64,000 nucleotides of DNA. Origin: Trinickia sp. Y13. GTDB taxonomy: Bacteria; Pseudomonadota; Gammaproteobacteria; Burkholderiales; Burkholderiaceae. The stretch spans positions 62,001 through 126,000 of the forward strand of contig NZ_JAKWFK010000012.1 in assembly GCF_029522115.1 (NCBI RefSeq). The letters are read 5' to 3'. Made by a program: the position numbers and the translations under genes. The notes under the pieces are model-generated. The model was not told where the DNA came from, did no database searches, and saw only the letters and a program-made list of their open reading frames with translations. Below, one piece after another: positions 8,353 through 16,833 of the stretch (positions are counted from its first letter, which is position 1; the number at the start of each line of letters is the position of its first letter).

Positions 8353-9594
8353 TCATGCGCTATCGCAAGCGCCGAACATCAAGCTCGCGCAACTGCCGCC
8401 GAAGCCGAACGACACCGACATGGCCGTTGCCAGCGACGCCGCACGCGTCGCGCGCACGATCGGTTTGCCTTGCGCGCAAGGATCCAGCGATTCGATACCG
8501 GTGCAACCCGCGACGAATCCATCGCGCATCATCAACAGCGTATAGATCGCCTCATGCACGCCCGCGGCCGCCAACGGATGCCCCGTCAGCGCCTTGGTCG
8601 ACGAGAACGCCGGCATATCCGTGCCGAACACGGCGGCGAGCGCTTCGAGCTCGTGCGCATCGCCAAGCGGCGTCGAGGGCGCATGTGTGTTGATGTAGTC
8701 GGGCCAGCAACCGGCTTCGTCGATCGCGGCCCGAATCGCGCGCGCAATGCCGGCCGCGCCCGGCGCGACCATCGTCCGCGCATCGGTGCTCTGGCCGAAG
8801 CCGATCAGCTCGGCAAGAATCGAAGCACCGCGTGCGCGTGCGTGCTCGAGCGATTCGAGTACGAGCACGCCCGCGCCCGAGCCCAGCACGAAGCCGTCGC
8901 GGGCAAGATCGTAAGGGCGCGATGCGCGCTCGGGGCAGTCGTTGAAGCCCTGCGAAAGCGCGCCCATCGCGTCGAACATCAGCGCCGTGTTCGTGTGCAC
9001 TTCCTCGCTGCCGCCCGCCAAGACGATGCGCTGCCGCCCGCTTTGTATCGATTGCATCGCCTGGCCGATCGCCAGCGCCGATGTGGTGCAGGCCGACGAA
9101 GGCGAATAGCAGACGCCCTCCAAGCCGAAGACGTGCGCCACGTTCGCCGAGACCGTGCTGCTCATGACTTGGGGCACGACGAACGGCGGCGTTCGCTCGA
9201 TACCGCGGGCAGACGCCACCGCGAGCGCCGCATCGTAGGCCGATAATGCGCCCGTGCCGGAGCCGATCACCGCGCCCACGTGCGGCGAGCGCAGCGCAGG
9301 CAGCGTCAAGAGCGCATCGTCGATCGCCATGCGCGCGGCATGGCAAGCAAAGCGCGCCGTCTCGCCCATGAACCGCTCGAATTTGCGCCCGAACGCGCTT
9401 TCTCCGTTCAGCGACGCAATGCCGGCGACATGGCTGCGCAGCCCGCGCTCGGCCCACGCCTGCACGCGCGCGATGCCGCAGCGGCCGGCGCGCAACGCAT
9501 CGGCCACGCCATCGAGCGTGTTGCCCAGGCATGAAACGATGCCCATCCCCGTCACGACGACGCGCTGCGCGTCGGGCCGCATCGCCGCGCTCAT
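8353..9594 (-). CDS. additional beta-ketoacyl-ACP synthase of the aryl polyene cluster
   Basis: 413-aa FabB/FabF-type ketosynthase starting RVVVTGMGIVSCLGNTLDGV. The Cys-His-His triad is intact: Cys in SSACTTSALA, His in NTHAPSTPLGD and His in ALTGHPLAAAG. The start codon overlaps the stop of apeR (ATGA), so it is translationally coupled. It is the fourth ketosynthase-fold protein of the cluster (with apeC, apeO, apeR) and lies beyond the position where the described ape gene series ends. NTHAPST replaces the usual NxHGTxT at the second active-site element, which makes its specificity uncertain. It could start chains, extend a restricted length range, or substitute for ApeR. Confidence 0.9.
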   Translation of the reverse strand: MSAAMRPDAQRVVVTGMGIVSCLGNTLDGVADALRAGRCGIARVQAWAERGLRSHVAGIASLNGESAFGRKFERFMGETARFACHAARMAIDDALLTLPALRSPHVGAVIGSGTGALSAYDAALAVASARGIERTPPFVVPQVMSSTVSANVAHVFGLEGVCYSPSSACTTSALAIGQAMQSIQSGRQRIVLAGGSEEVHTNTALMFDAMGALSQGFNDCPERASRPYDLARDGFVLGSGAGVLVLESLEHARARGASILAELIGFGQSTDARTMVAPGAAGIARAIRAAIDEAGCWPDYINTHAPSTPLGDAHELEALAAVFGTDMPAFSSTKALTGHPLAAAGVHEAIYTLLMMRDGFVAGCTGIESLDPCAQGKPIVRATRAASLATAMSVSFGFGGSCASLMFGACDSA

Positions 9595-10820
9595 TGCCAG
9601 CGCTTGAAGATCAACGACGTATTGATGCCGCCGAATGCGAAGTTGTTGCTCATCGCCCACTGCGCATCGATCGCGCGCGCTTCGCCCGAGATGTAATCGA
9701 GCGGGGCGCAGGCAGGGTCGATCGTCGTCAAATTCAAGGTGGGCGCGAACCAATTGCGCTTCATCATCTCGATCGTCCACCACGCTTCGATGGCGCCGCA
9801 CGCGCCGAGCGTATGCCCGATGTAGCTCTTGAGCGAGCTGATCGGCATTGCGCTGCCGAACACGTCGGCGGTCGCCGCGCTCTCGGCGACATCGCCGCGG
9901 TCGGTCGCCGTGCCGTGCGCATTGACGTAGGCGATCGCTTCGGGCGGCAGTTGCGCATCGGCCAGCGCCAAGCGCATGGCTTGCGCCATCGTCGCGGCTG
10001 TGGGCTGAGTCATGTGCGCGCCGTCGGAGTTGCATCCGAAGCCGACCACCTCGGCGTGTATCGCCGCGCCGCGCGCGCGCGCATGCTCGTACTCCTCGAG
10101 CACCAGCGTAGCCGCGCCTTCGCCCACGACGAGCCCATCGCGCGCGGCATCGAACGGACGCGGCGTCAGCTCCGGCGTCTCGTTGCGCGTACTGGTCGCA
10201 TACAGCGTATCGAAAACCGCCACGGCCGGCCCCGACAATTCTTCGGCCCCGCCGGCGAGCATCAGCGTTTGCTTGCCCGTCGCGATCGCTTCGTAGGCGT
10301 AGCCGATGGCTTGGCTGCCCGAGGCGCAAGCGCACGAGGTCGGGACGATGCGCCCTTTCAAATCCCAAAACAGGCTGACGTTGACCGCCGTCGTGTGCGG
10401 CATCATCTGCACGTAGCTGTTCGATGTCACGTCGCGCATCGATCCGCTGTCGAGCATCGTGCCGAACGCGCGGATAGGCTGCACGGACCCCGACGAGGAT
10501 CCATAGGCCACGCCCATGCGGCCGTCAGCGATCGACGCGTCGCCCGCGAGGCCGGCATCGAGCAGCGCGAGCTCGCTGGCGCGCACGGCGTACAGCGAAA
10601 CGGGCCCCATCGACCGCGTCTTCTTGCGCGGGTATTCGGGCGGCGCCGCGAAGGTATCCGGCAACGGGCACGCGAGCCGCGTATGCAACGATGAAAAGTA
10701 ATCCCACTCGGGCATCACCCGCACGGCGTTGCGCCCGCCGCGCAGCGCCGTCTCGATCTCGCTCCAAGCGGAGCCGAAAGGCGTCACCCCGCCCATGCCG
10801 GTTACGACGACGCGCTTCAT
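9591..10820 (-). CDS. apeR: beta-ketoacyl-ACP synthase ApeR
   Basis: 409-aa ketosynthase, complete triad: Cys in TSCACASGSQA, His in NAHGTATDRGD and His in SYIGHTLGACGA. It begins KRVVVTGMGGVTPFG. The ATG at 10820 shares one base with the apeQ stop (TGATG). In the aryl polyene type II PKS, elongation uses the ApeO/ApeC pair while ApeR is a separate synthase. The letter is assigned from gene order (O-P-Q-R) plus family, not from a search. It is followed directly by a further synthase gene. Confidence 0.88.
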   Translation of the reverse strand: MKRVVVTGMGGVTPFGSAWSEIETALRGGRNAVRVMPEWDYFSSLHTRLACPLPDTFAAPPEYPRKKTRSMGPVSLYAVRASELALLDAGLAGDASIADGRMGVAYGSSSGSVQPIRAFGTMLDSGSMRDVTSNSYVQMMPHTTAVNVSLFWDLKGRIVPTSCACASGSQAIGYAYEAIATGKQTLMLAGGAEELSGPAVAVFDTLYATSTRNETPELTPRPFDAARDGLVVGEGAATLVLEEYEHARARGAAIHAEVVGFGCNSDGAHMTQPTAATMAQAMRLALADAQLPPEAIAYVNAHGTATDRGDVAESAATADVFGSAMPISSLKSYIGHTLGACGAIEAWWTIEMMKRNWFAPTLNLTTIDPACAPLDYISGEARAIDAQWAMSNNFAFGGINTSLIFKRWQ

Positions 10821-11551
10821 CAGATCATCCCGCCGTTGACGCCGATGACTTGGCGCGTGATGTACGACGCCGCATCGGACATCAAGAAACCGACCGCCGC
10901 CGCCACTTCGTCGGGACGGCCCACGCGTCCCATGGGGACGGCTCGCAGCGCCTCGTCGAGATGTTCGAGGCCGGCGATCATCTCCGTATCGACGAGCCCC
11001 GGCGCAACGCAATTGACCGTGATGCGGCGCGAAGCCAATTCGACGGCGAGCGCTTTGGTCGCGCCGATGAGTCCGGCCTTGGCGGCGCTATAGTTGACCT
11101 GCCCGCGATTGCCCATCACGCCCGAGACCGAGGCGATCGTCACGATGCGCCCGCCCTGCTTGGCACGCACCATCGGCATCGTCAACGGCTGAACGACGTT
11201 GTAGAAGCCGTCCAAGCTCGTTTCGATCACAGCGTCCCAGTCTTCGTCGGTGAGCGCCGGGAAGGCCGCATCGCGCGACAGCCCCGCGCACAGCACGATG
11301 CCGTAATAAGCGCCCTCGCGTGCGACGTCGGCATCGAGCGCGGCCCGGCAAGCGGCGCGATCGCGCACGTCAAAGCGCAGCAGCCCGGCTCGGCCGCCTG
11401 CGGCTACGATCGCATCGACGACGGCTTGCGCTTCATCGACGCCGCTGCGGCAATGCACGGTAACGGCAAAACCGTCCGCGGCCAAACGATACGCAATCGC
11501 GCGGCCGATGCCGCGGCTTGCGCCGGTAACGAGAACGCGCCGGCTGCTCAT
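10820..11551 (-). CDS. apeQ: 3-oxoacyl-ACP reductase ApeQ
   Basis: 243-aa FabG-like short-chain dehydrogenase that reduces the beta-keto group on the ACP-bound polyene chain with NADPH. Motifs: TGASRGIGRAI (nucleotide binding, residues 9-19), LCAG for NNAG (~87-90), Ser of IASVSGVMG (~141) and the Y-x-x-x-K of NYSAAKAG (~154-158). C-terminal PGLVDTEM is typical. The start ATG overlaps the apeP stop (ATGA). A longer open frame upstream of 11551 is antisense-free shadow of apeP and apeO and is not used. Confidence 0.93.
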   Translation of the reverse strand: MSSRRVLVTGASRGIGRAIAYRLAADGFAVTVHCRSGVDEAQAVVDAIVAAGGRAGLLRFDVRDRAACRAALDADVAREGAYYGIVLCAGLSRDAAFPALTDEDWDAVIETSLDGFYNVVQPLTMPMVRAKQGGRIVTIASVSGVMGNRGQVNYSAAKAGLIGATKALAVELASRRITVNCVAPGLVDTEMIAGLEHLDEALRAVPMGRVGRPDEVAAAVGFLMSDAASYITRQVIGVNGGMI

Positions 11552-12072
11552 GAGGTAAAGCTCCCTTCGATAAACGCTTCGAAATCGTTCGGTTGAAACA
11601 CTTTGATCACGGCTTGCGCGAGACAGCGATCGTCGGCCGCAATCGTGCATTCGTAGGCGCCGTGGCCCGCTTCGCTTTTGAGCAGCTCCGTCGCTTGCAC
11701 GCACAGGCGTGCGCCGCGCGCAAACGACGGCGCTTGCACTTCGTAGCGGCTCGCTCCGAGCAAAACGCCGGGTCGCGCCCGTCCGCCGGCGCGCAGCGCC
11801 AGCAAGCCGACGTGTGTCGCGATCGCCTGCGCCATGAGCTCGATGCCGAGCCACGACGGCATCGCGCCGTCCGCATCGGCGTACCAGGCTTGCGCGTCCA
11901 CGCGAGCGAGGACGGTCACCGCGTCGTCGCTGCATGCGGCAATCTCGTCGACGAGGCGCATCGTGCCGCGATGCGGGAGCACCTGCTCGATGGCGGGGAA
12001 CACAAGCGGCACCTCGGCGGCTTGTGTCGTGGCGGCGTCCTCGAGAAGGGAATACGTGGTCATCGTCTGCAT
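11548..12072 (-). CDS. apeP: 3-hydroxyacyl-ACP dehydratase ApeP
   Basis: 174-aa hotdog-fold dehydratase (COG4706 type). The motif VLPHRGTMRLVDEI (about 32-45) carries the catalytic His, and WLGIELMAQAIATHVG (~74-89) is the long central helix with the acidic residue. In the aryl polyene system ApeP works with ApeI to dehydrate the 3-hydroxyacyl chain to the conjugated polyene. The gene starts 12 bases after the apeO stop; a second Met three codons in is an alternative start. It overlaps apeQ by four bases. Confidence 0.88.
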   Translation of the reverse strand: MQTMTTYSLLEDAATTQAAEVPLVFPAIEQVLPHRGTMRLVDEIAACSDDAVTVLARVDAQAWYADADGAMPSWLGIELMAQAIATHVGLLALRAGGRARPGVLLGASRYEVQAPSFARGARLCVQATELLKSEAGHGAYECTIAADDRCLAQAVIKVFQPNDFEAFIEGSFTS

Positions 12073-12084
12073 GTCGTCGTTCCT

Positions 12085-13263
12085 TCAATGGGCGAGCACG
12101 AGGCTCACATTGCTTCCGCCAAAGGCGAACGAGTTGCTCATGACGCCGCGGCCGGGCGCCAGCCGCCGCTCGTGCTCGACGAGATCGAGCACGGGCAGTG
12201 CGGGGTCCGCCACGCCGTCCCACAGATGGCGCGGCAGCAGCGCACCCTCGCGCACGAGCGAGAGCCACGCGAAACCGAGCTCGGTCGCCCCCGCCGCGCC
12301 CAGCGTATGGCCCGTCAGCGGCTTCGTGCCGCTGGCCGCCACCCCGTCGGGAAACACGCGCGCCATCAAGCGCGCTTCCATCTCGTCGTTCTTGCGCGTG
12401 GCCGTCGCATGCAAATTCACATAGCCGATTGCGGATGCCGGCATGCCCGCATCCGCCAACGCGGCGCGCAGCGCTTGCTCTCCACCGAGACCGGACGGGT
12501 CCGGCGCGGAAATATGATGCGCGTCGCTCGATTCGCCAACGCCGGCCAAGACCGCCGGCCCCGCTTCGCGGCTCATGAGGAACACGGCCGCCCCTTCGCC
12601 GATATTGATGCCGGCTCGATTCGCACTCATCGGGTTCGTGCGGTCGAGGCTCGTCGATTCGAGCGCGGCGAAGCCGCGCAACGTCAGCTCGCACAGCGAA
12701 TCGACGCCGCCCACGACCAGCGCATCGCACAGGTTCAATTGCAACAAACGACGCGCGGCGGCAAAGGCTTTCGCGCTCGACGTGCATGCCGTCGATATCG
12801 TGAAGGCAGGCCCCTGCACCCCCAGATACGCAGCCGCGAACGGCGCTCCGGTGCCGATCTCCATTTGAACGTAGTCGAAAGGCGCTTGGCCGCCGGCGAG
12901 CGCGTTCGCCACTCCCATCGCCGTTTCGCCCGCGCCGATACCCGAGGTGCTCGTGCCCAGCACCACGCCGACGCGCGTCGCACCGTATCGCGCGCAAGCC
13001 GCTTGCACGGCCGGCTCGATCTGCGTCAGCGCCGCCAGCAGGAGGCGGTTGTTGCGGCAATCGTAATGGGCGAGATGCGACGGCGGCGCAACATCGAGCG
13101 CGCCTTGCGCACGACCGACGTACGCGCCTTGTTCGCCGCCGAATGCCACCCGTCCCATGCCCGGGGCCACGCTTGCGGCCAACGCGGCGGCAACCGTATT
13201 GGTGTCCGCGCCGAGCGCGTTGACCATCCCTAGGGCATGCAGGTAGACATGTGCGCGGGTCAC
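12085..13263 (-). CDS. apeO: beta-ketoacyl-ACP synthase ApeO
   Basis: 392-aa ketosynthase. Active-site Cys in STACTSSAKAF, His in NLHATATRKND and His in LTGHTLGAAGATE. The start is GTG at 13263, overlapping the apeM stop as GTGA; the first good Met is at residue 13. N-terminal VYLHALGMVNALGAD is the usual KS entry strand. In the described aryl polyene PKS, ApeO pairs with the chain-length factor ApeC for condensation with malonyl-ACP. The letter is assigned from position after the MMPL exporter. The DUF3261 lipoprotein (apeN) normally lying between apeM and apeO is absent: the two genes overlap directly. Confidence 0.88.
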   Translation of the reverse strand: MTRAHVYLHALGMVNALGADTNTVAAALAASVAPGMGRVAFGGEQGAYVGRAQGALDVAPPSHLAHYDCRNNRLLLAALTQIEPAVQAACARYGATRVGVVLGTSTSGIGAGETAMGVANALAGGQAPFDYVQMEIGTGAPFAAAYLGVQGPAFTISTACTSSAKAFAAARRLLQLNLCDALVVGGVDSLCELTLRGFAALESTSLDRTNPMSANRAGINIGEGAAVFLMSREAGPAVLAGVGESSDAHHISAPDPSGLGGEQALRAALADAGMPASAIGYVNLHATATRKNDEMEARLMARVFPDGVAASGTKPLTGHTLGAAGATELGFAWLSLVREGALLPRHLWDGVADPALPVLDLVEHERRLAPGRGVMSNSFAFGGSNVSLVLAH

Positions 13264-15689
13264 GGGCGATCCTTGTAAGCGGGCATTCCGATGGGCGCGA
13301 GCAGCACCGAAACGGCGATCCCAAGCGCAAGCGTCGCGCCGAAAGTCTTCAATACCGGCATCGTGCTCATGGCCAGCAATCCGAACGAAAGCAGCGTCGT
13401 CGCAGCCGATAGCGCGACGCCGGTCCAAACCGCGCCCAAATCGGCGTCGCGACGCACGCAACCTTCGCGCAAGAACACGGCGTAGTTGACACCGACGCCA
13501 AGCACCAGCATCAAAGCGAGCCAATTGAACAGCGTCAACGGGACACTGGCATAGCCGAAGGCGGCCAGCGCCAGTGCGATCGCCACCACCACCGGCAGCA
13601 CGACCCGCGCTGCGGCGCACACCCCATAGCGCACCGCCAGCAAGACGAGCACGAGCAGCGCCGCGGCCGCGAGCCACACGGCACTATCGACACGGTACGC
13701 ACCGAATAGCCGCGACACGCTCGCGGCCTTGTCCACGAATGCGACGCCGGGCAAGCTGCGCGCGAGGCTTGCCAGCGCGGGCAATTGCGCGGCCGTCGCG
13801 CCGACGGGCATGACGATGGCCGCGTACTCGGGCTGCGCGCCCGCTCGCTGAACGGCCCCGATCCACAAATGGCGAAACGGCTGCGACCACGGCGTCGCAA
13901 GCCACGCGTCGAGCGTGAGCGGCGTGCCGGTCCGCTGCGTCCAAGCATCGACGTATCCACGCGCAGCTTCTTCGCGAAACCCCGCGCCCACCAACGTGTT
14001 GCGCAACGCGTTGGGAACGCGCAGCGCCGTCGAGGCGAGTAGCGCTTGATTGGCGGCCTGCCGCCGCGCCGACGGCACGAATTGCGAGACCGACTGCCAA
14101 CCGGCAAGCCGGGTTCCAGCCAAAGGCAGGTCGAGCCGTTCGCCAAGCGCTTCGCTACGCTCGAGGACGGCTTCGGGCGTCGCCCCCTTGACCACGAAGA
14201 ACTGCGCGCCCGCGTCGATGCCGATGGTTTCGCGCACCGCGTGTTCCTGCGCAACGAGCGAGGCATCGCGCTGAATCAGCAGGTGGATGTCGTCGTCGCT
14301 CTGCAAGCGCAGCCATCCCGGGAGCGCCAAGACGAGCGCGAGCCCGGCCGCAAACCAGGCCCTGCGGCCAGCGAACGACGCTTGCCAGCGCGATAGCAGC
14401 TTTGCCGCGCCGTCGAACAGGTACGCCGGCGTATGCGAAGGCCCCCGCTTCAACATCGCAGGCAGAAGCGAGGCCACGGAGGCGAACGCCATTGCAATGC
14501 CGGCCATCGCGAAGCAGGCGATTTGCTTGAGCGCCGGAAACGGCGCCCAGGCCAGAATCGCGTAACCGAGCAGGCTCGTCGCGAGCGCAACCAGCAACGC
14601 GGGACGCACTTCGCGCAGCCCGCGCCTGGCGTCCCAGCGCTGCCCTGCGCTCAGATAAAGCACGAAGTATTGGATGGAATAATCGACCGCTTCGCCGATC
14701 AAGCTCGCCCCGAATACGAGCGTGAGCAAATGCAGTTGTCCGAACACGGCCATCGTCACGGCCAGCGCGCAACCGATGCCGATCGCGGTGGAAAGAAAGC
14801 CGAGCGCGATCAGCCGCGGGGAACGGAACACCCAAAGCATCAACAGCGCGATGCCGCCCGCGGACCACAGACCGATGCGATGTACGTCGCGCTCGGACGC
14901 GCGACGGGCCGCATCGGCGTAAAACACGGCGCCGGTGCGCACGATGTGCGCATCGGGGTAATCGCGCAGCACGAGACCTTTCGCGCTGGCCGTCGCGCGG
15001 CGAACCGCGGCTTGGACCGACGTCTCGTAAGCCGAACCGGACAGGGTCGCGGCAACGAGCACGCTCGTCGCCTTGCCGCGGTGCGCGACGAGCATGCCAT
15101 CTTCGAGGTTCAGATTCGACGCCGCCAGCGGCAGCGCGCCGAGCCATCGGCTCAACCAGCCGAACGGGTCGTCCACGAGCGGCGCCGAGCGCCCCGCTTG
15201 CAACGGATCGAAGAGACGTTGTGCGACGAGGTCCGGCAACTTTGCCGAGCCGCCGGCGAGTGCCGCGCGATCTTCCGAGGTGAGTAGGCCGAACCGATAT
15301 GGCAAATAAAAGCGAGTAACTTGCGTCGCATCGAACGGCGGCAATTGCGCGAGGACGCTGCGAAAGGCGCCGCTCGCGTAGAGCGATTGCGCAAGCTGTC
15401 GAGCCGCGCCCTTAGCGCGCGCTGCGTCATTGCTCGTCACGACGTAGACGGCCCGCTCCCCCATCGACTTCGCCAGTGCGTCGAGCGCTTGCTCGGCCGC
15501 CGGATCGGCCTCGGTTTTCGGCAGCAGCGCAAGCAGGTCCGTTTGCAGCGGCGGCGCGGACGCACGCCCGCCCCAACCCGGCTCGAGAAAACGCCATCCG
15601 CAGTAGCCGAGCACCACGCACATCAGCAGCGCCCAAGCAACCAGCACGTTGCGTCTTCGCTTCACGTCGAAGGTCTGGGCCGCGTCCAT
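13260..15689 (-). CDS. apeM: MMPL/RND-family exporter ApeM
   Basis: 809-aa inner-membrane protein with the two-half RND/MMPL layout: one N-terminal helix (~12-30), a large periplasmic loop, a five- to six-helix block including GASLIGEAVDYSIQYFVLY, a second loop, and a second block with LALMLVLGVGVNYAVFLREG. The charged residues inside the helices (E..D in GEAVDYS) suit a proton-driven exporter. The start ATG shares one base with the apeL stop (TGATG). It probably extracts the aryl polyene lipid from the inner membrane and works with the LolA-like ApeL. Confidence 0.9.
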   Translation of the reverse strand: MDAAQTFDVKRRRNVLVAWALLMCVVLGYCGWRFLEPGWGGRASAPPLQTDLLALLPKTEADPAAEQALDALAKSMGERAVYVVTSNDAARAKGAARQLAQSLYASGAFRSVLAQLPPFDATQVTRFYLPYRFGLLTSEDRAALAGGSAKLPDLVAQRLFDPLQAGRSAPLVDDPFGWLSRWLGALPLAASNLNLEDGMLVAHRGKATSVLVAATLSGSAYETSVQAAVRRATASAKGLVLRDYPDAHIVRTGAVFYADAARRASERDVHRIGLWSAGGIALLMLWVFRSPRLIALGFLSTAIGIGCALAVTMAVFGQLHLLTLVFGASLIGEAVDYSIQYFVLYLSAGQRWDARRGLREVRPALLVALATSLLGYAILAWAPFPALKQIACFAMAGIAMAFASVASLLPAMLKRGPSHTPAYLFDGAAKLLSRWQASFAGRRAWFAAGLALVLALPGWLRLQSDDDIHLLIQRDASLVAQEHAVRETIGIDAGAQFFVVKGATPEAVLERSEALGERLDLPLAGTRLAGWQSVSQFVPSARRQAANQALLASTALRVPNALRNTLVGAGFREEAARGYVDAWTQRTGTPLTLDAWLATPWSQPFRHLWIGAVQRAGAQPEYAAIVMPVGATAAQLPALASLARSLPGVAFVDKAASVSRLFGAYRVDSAVWLAAAALLVLVLLAVRYGVCAAARVVLPVVVAIALALAAFGYASVPLTLFNWLALMLVLGVGVNYAVFLREGCVRRDADLGAVWTGVALSAATTLLSFGLLAMSTMPVLKTFGATLALGIAVSVLLAPIGMPAYKDRP

Positions 15690-16414
15690 CAGCGCGCCCC
15701 GAACAGTGCGCGTTCGGCCGGCGTCAGCGCATCGACGGGCTCGCTGCCCGAGAACTCGATGCGCGTGGTATCGCCGTTGGCGCCGATGACTTCCAGCATC
15801 TGCAGATAGGCGTCCCCTTCCATGCGCAGCGCCTTGACGAACTGGGCGAGTTGCGGCTGATTCGGCGTGAGCCGCAAGCGCCACCGCGCGGGCGTACCGC
15901 TAGCTGCCACGTCGAATTGCGAATAGAGGGCGGACAAATCGCCGCCGAGCAGTGCGCGCATCATGCGCGAGACTTGCGCCATCGAACCGCGCGCGGGAGC
16001 GCTCGTCGACGAATGTTCCTCCGCATCGATCTTCTTGACGCTCGTATCGCCGATGACATAGGTGACGCGGTACGGCGTATCGATACGCCAGATCACCCCG
16101 CGATCGCGTTCGAACACCAGCGCGCCGGTGCTGACGAGTGGGCTCGACAGTGCGGCGAGCGTCTGCGTCTGCCGAAAGTGCGTGCGCACGCCGCCCTTCT
16201 CGGCCAGTTGTCCCGCGATGCGCGCGACGAGCGCCGCGCCGGCCGATGACGCGGCGGCAGCGGAGGGCAAGGCCGTGCTCGCGGCTGCGGCCATGGCACT
16301 CTTCCACCCGAGCGCGCCGACGGCCGCCAGCGCGCACATGAGGCATGCTGCGCCCGTCACACGCATCGCACGCAAAACGCCACGCGACGCCACAGGTTGC
16401 CGGATCGCGGTCAT
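15689..16414 (-). CDS. apeL: LolA-like outer membrane lipid/lipoprotein carrier ApeL
   Basis: 241 aa. An N-terminal hydrophobic stretch at ~16-45 (MRVTGAACLMCALAAVGALG) looks like a long signal peptide, followed by an Ala/Ser-rich linker. The LolA-like core starts at about residue 55 with RTHFRQTQTLAALSSPLVST and GVIWRIDTPY, as in the LolA family. Start ATG at 16414 overlaps the thioesterase stop (ATGA). The position before an MMPL exporter is the standard aryl polyene arrangement and suggests periplasmic shuttling of the finished lipid to the outer membrane. Confidence 0.85.
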   Translation of the reverse strand: MTAIRQPVASRGVLRAMRVTGAACLMCALAAVGALGWKSAMAAAASTALPSAAAASSAGAALVARIAGQLAEKGGVRTHFRQTQTLAALSSPLVSTGALVFERDRGVIWRIDTPYRVTYVIGDTSVKKIDAEEHSSTSAPARGSMAQVSRMMRALLGGDLSALYSQFDVAASGTPARWRLRLTPNQPQLAQFVKALRMEGDAYLQMLEVIGANGDTTRIEFSGSEPVDALTPAERALFGAR

Positions 16415-16833
16415 CGTTGCCCCAACTTCTCGAACACGACCGCAGGGGAAACGAATTGAAGCTCCCGCGTCGCGGCGCAAACGGCGACCTGAATCGTGTA
16501 TCCCTTGGTCAGTCGTTCACCCGAGGCGACATCGACGATTTCATAACCGATCTTGAGTCGATTCTCGAATTCGAGCAGCTCGGTGCGCACCTCGAGCGCT
16601 TGCCCATAAGCCGCGGGCCGCACGTACTTCAGATGCGCCTCGACGATCGGCCAGAGATAGCCGGAGGCCTGCATCGCCGGATAGTCGTAATCGAACGTGC
16701 GCAGCAAAGCCGCACGGCCGATTTCGAAGTACTTCAGATAGTGGCCGTGCCAGCAGACGTTCATCGCATCGACGTCGTGAAACGGCACTTCCACGCGCGC
16801 GGCGGCCGTGAGCGGTAAGCGAGCGCGATCCAT
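16411..16833 (-). CDS. apeK: hotdog thioesterase ApeK (4-hydroxybenzoyl-CoA thioesterase type)
   Basis: 140-aa acyl-(ACP/CoA) thioesterase. The typical motif HDVDAMNVCWHGHYLKYFE (~19-37) includes the catalytic Asp. The start lies directly after the ammonia-lyase stop with no spacer and it overlaps apeL by 4 bases. Thioesterases of this class in aryl polyene clusters are thought to release or edit chains. The possible CoA-ester substrate fits the neighbouring lyase and ligase. Confidence 0.85.
   Translation of the reverse strand: MDRARLPLTAAARVEVPFHDVDAMNVCWHGHYLKYFEIGRAALLRTFDYDYPAMQASGYLWPIVEAHLKYVRPAAYGQALEVRTELLEFENRLKIGYEIVDVASGERLTKGYTIQVAVCAATRELQFVSPAVVFEKLGQR

Noticed and set aside
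10820..13330. 836-aa frame that includes apeQ at its end
   Set aside because: Only the last 243 codons are coding (apeQ); the rest is apeP and apeO in another frame.
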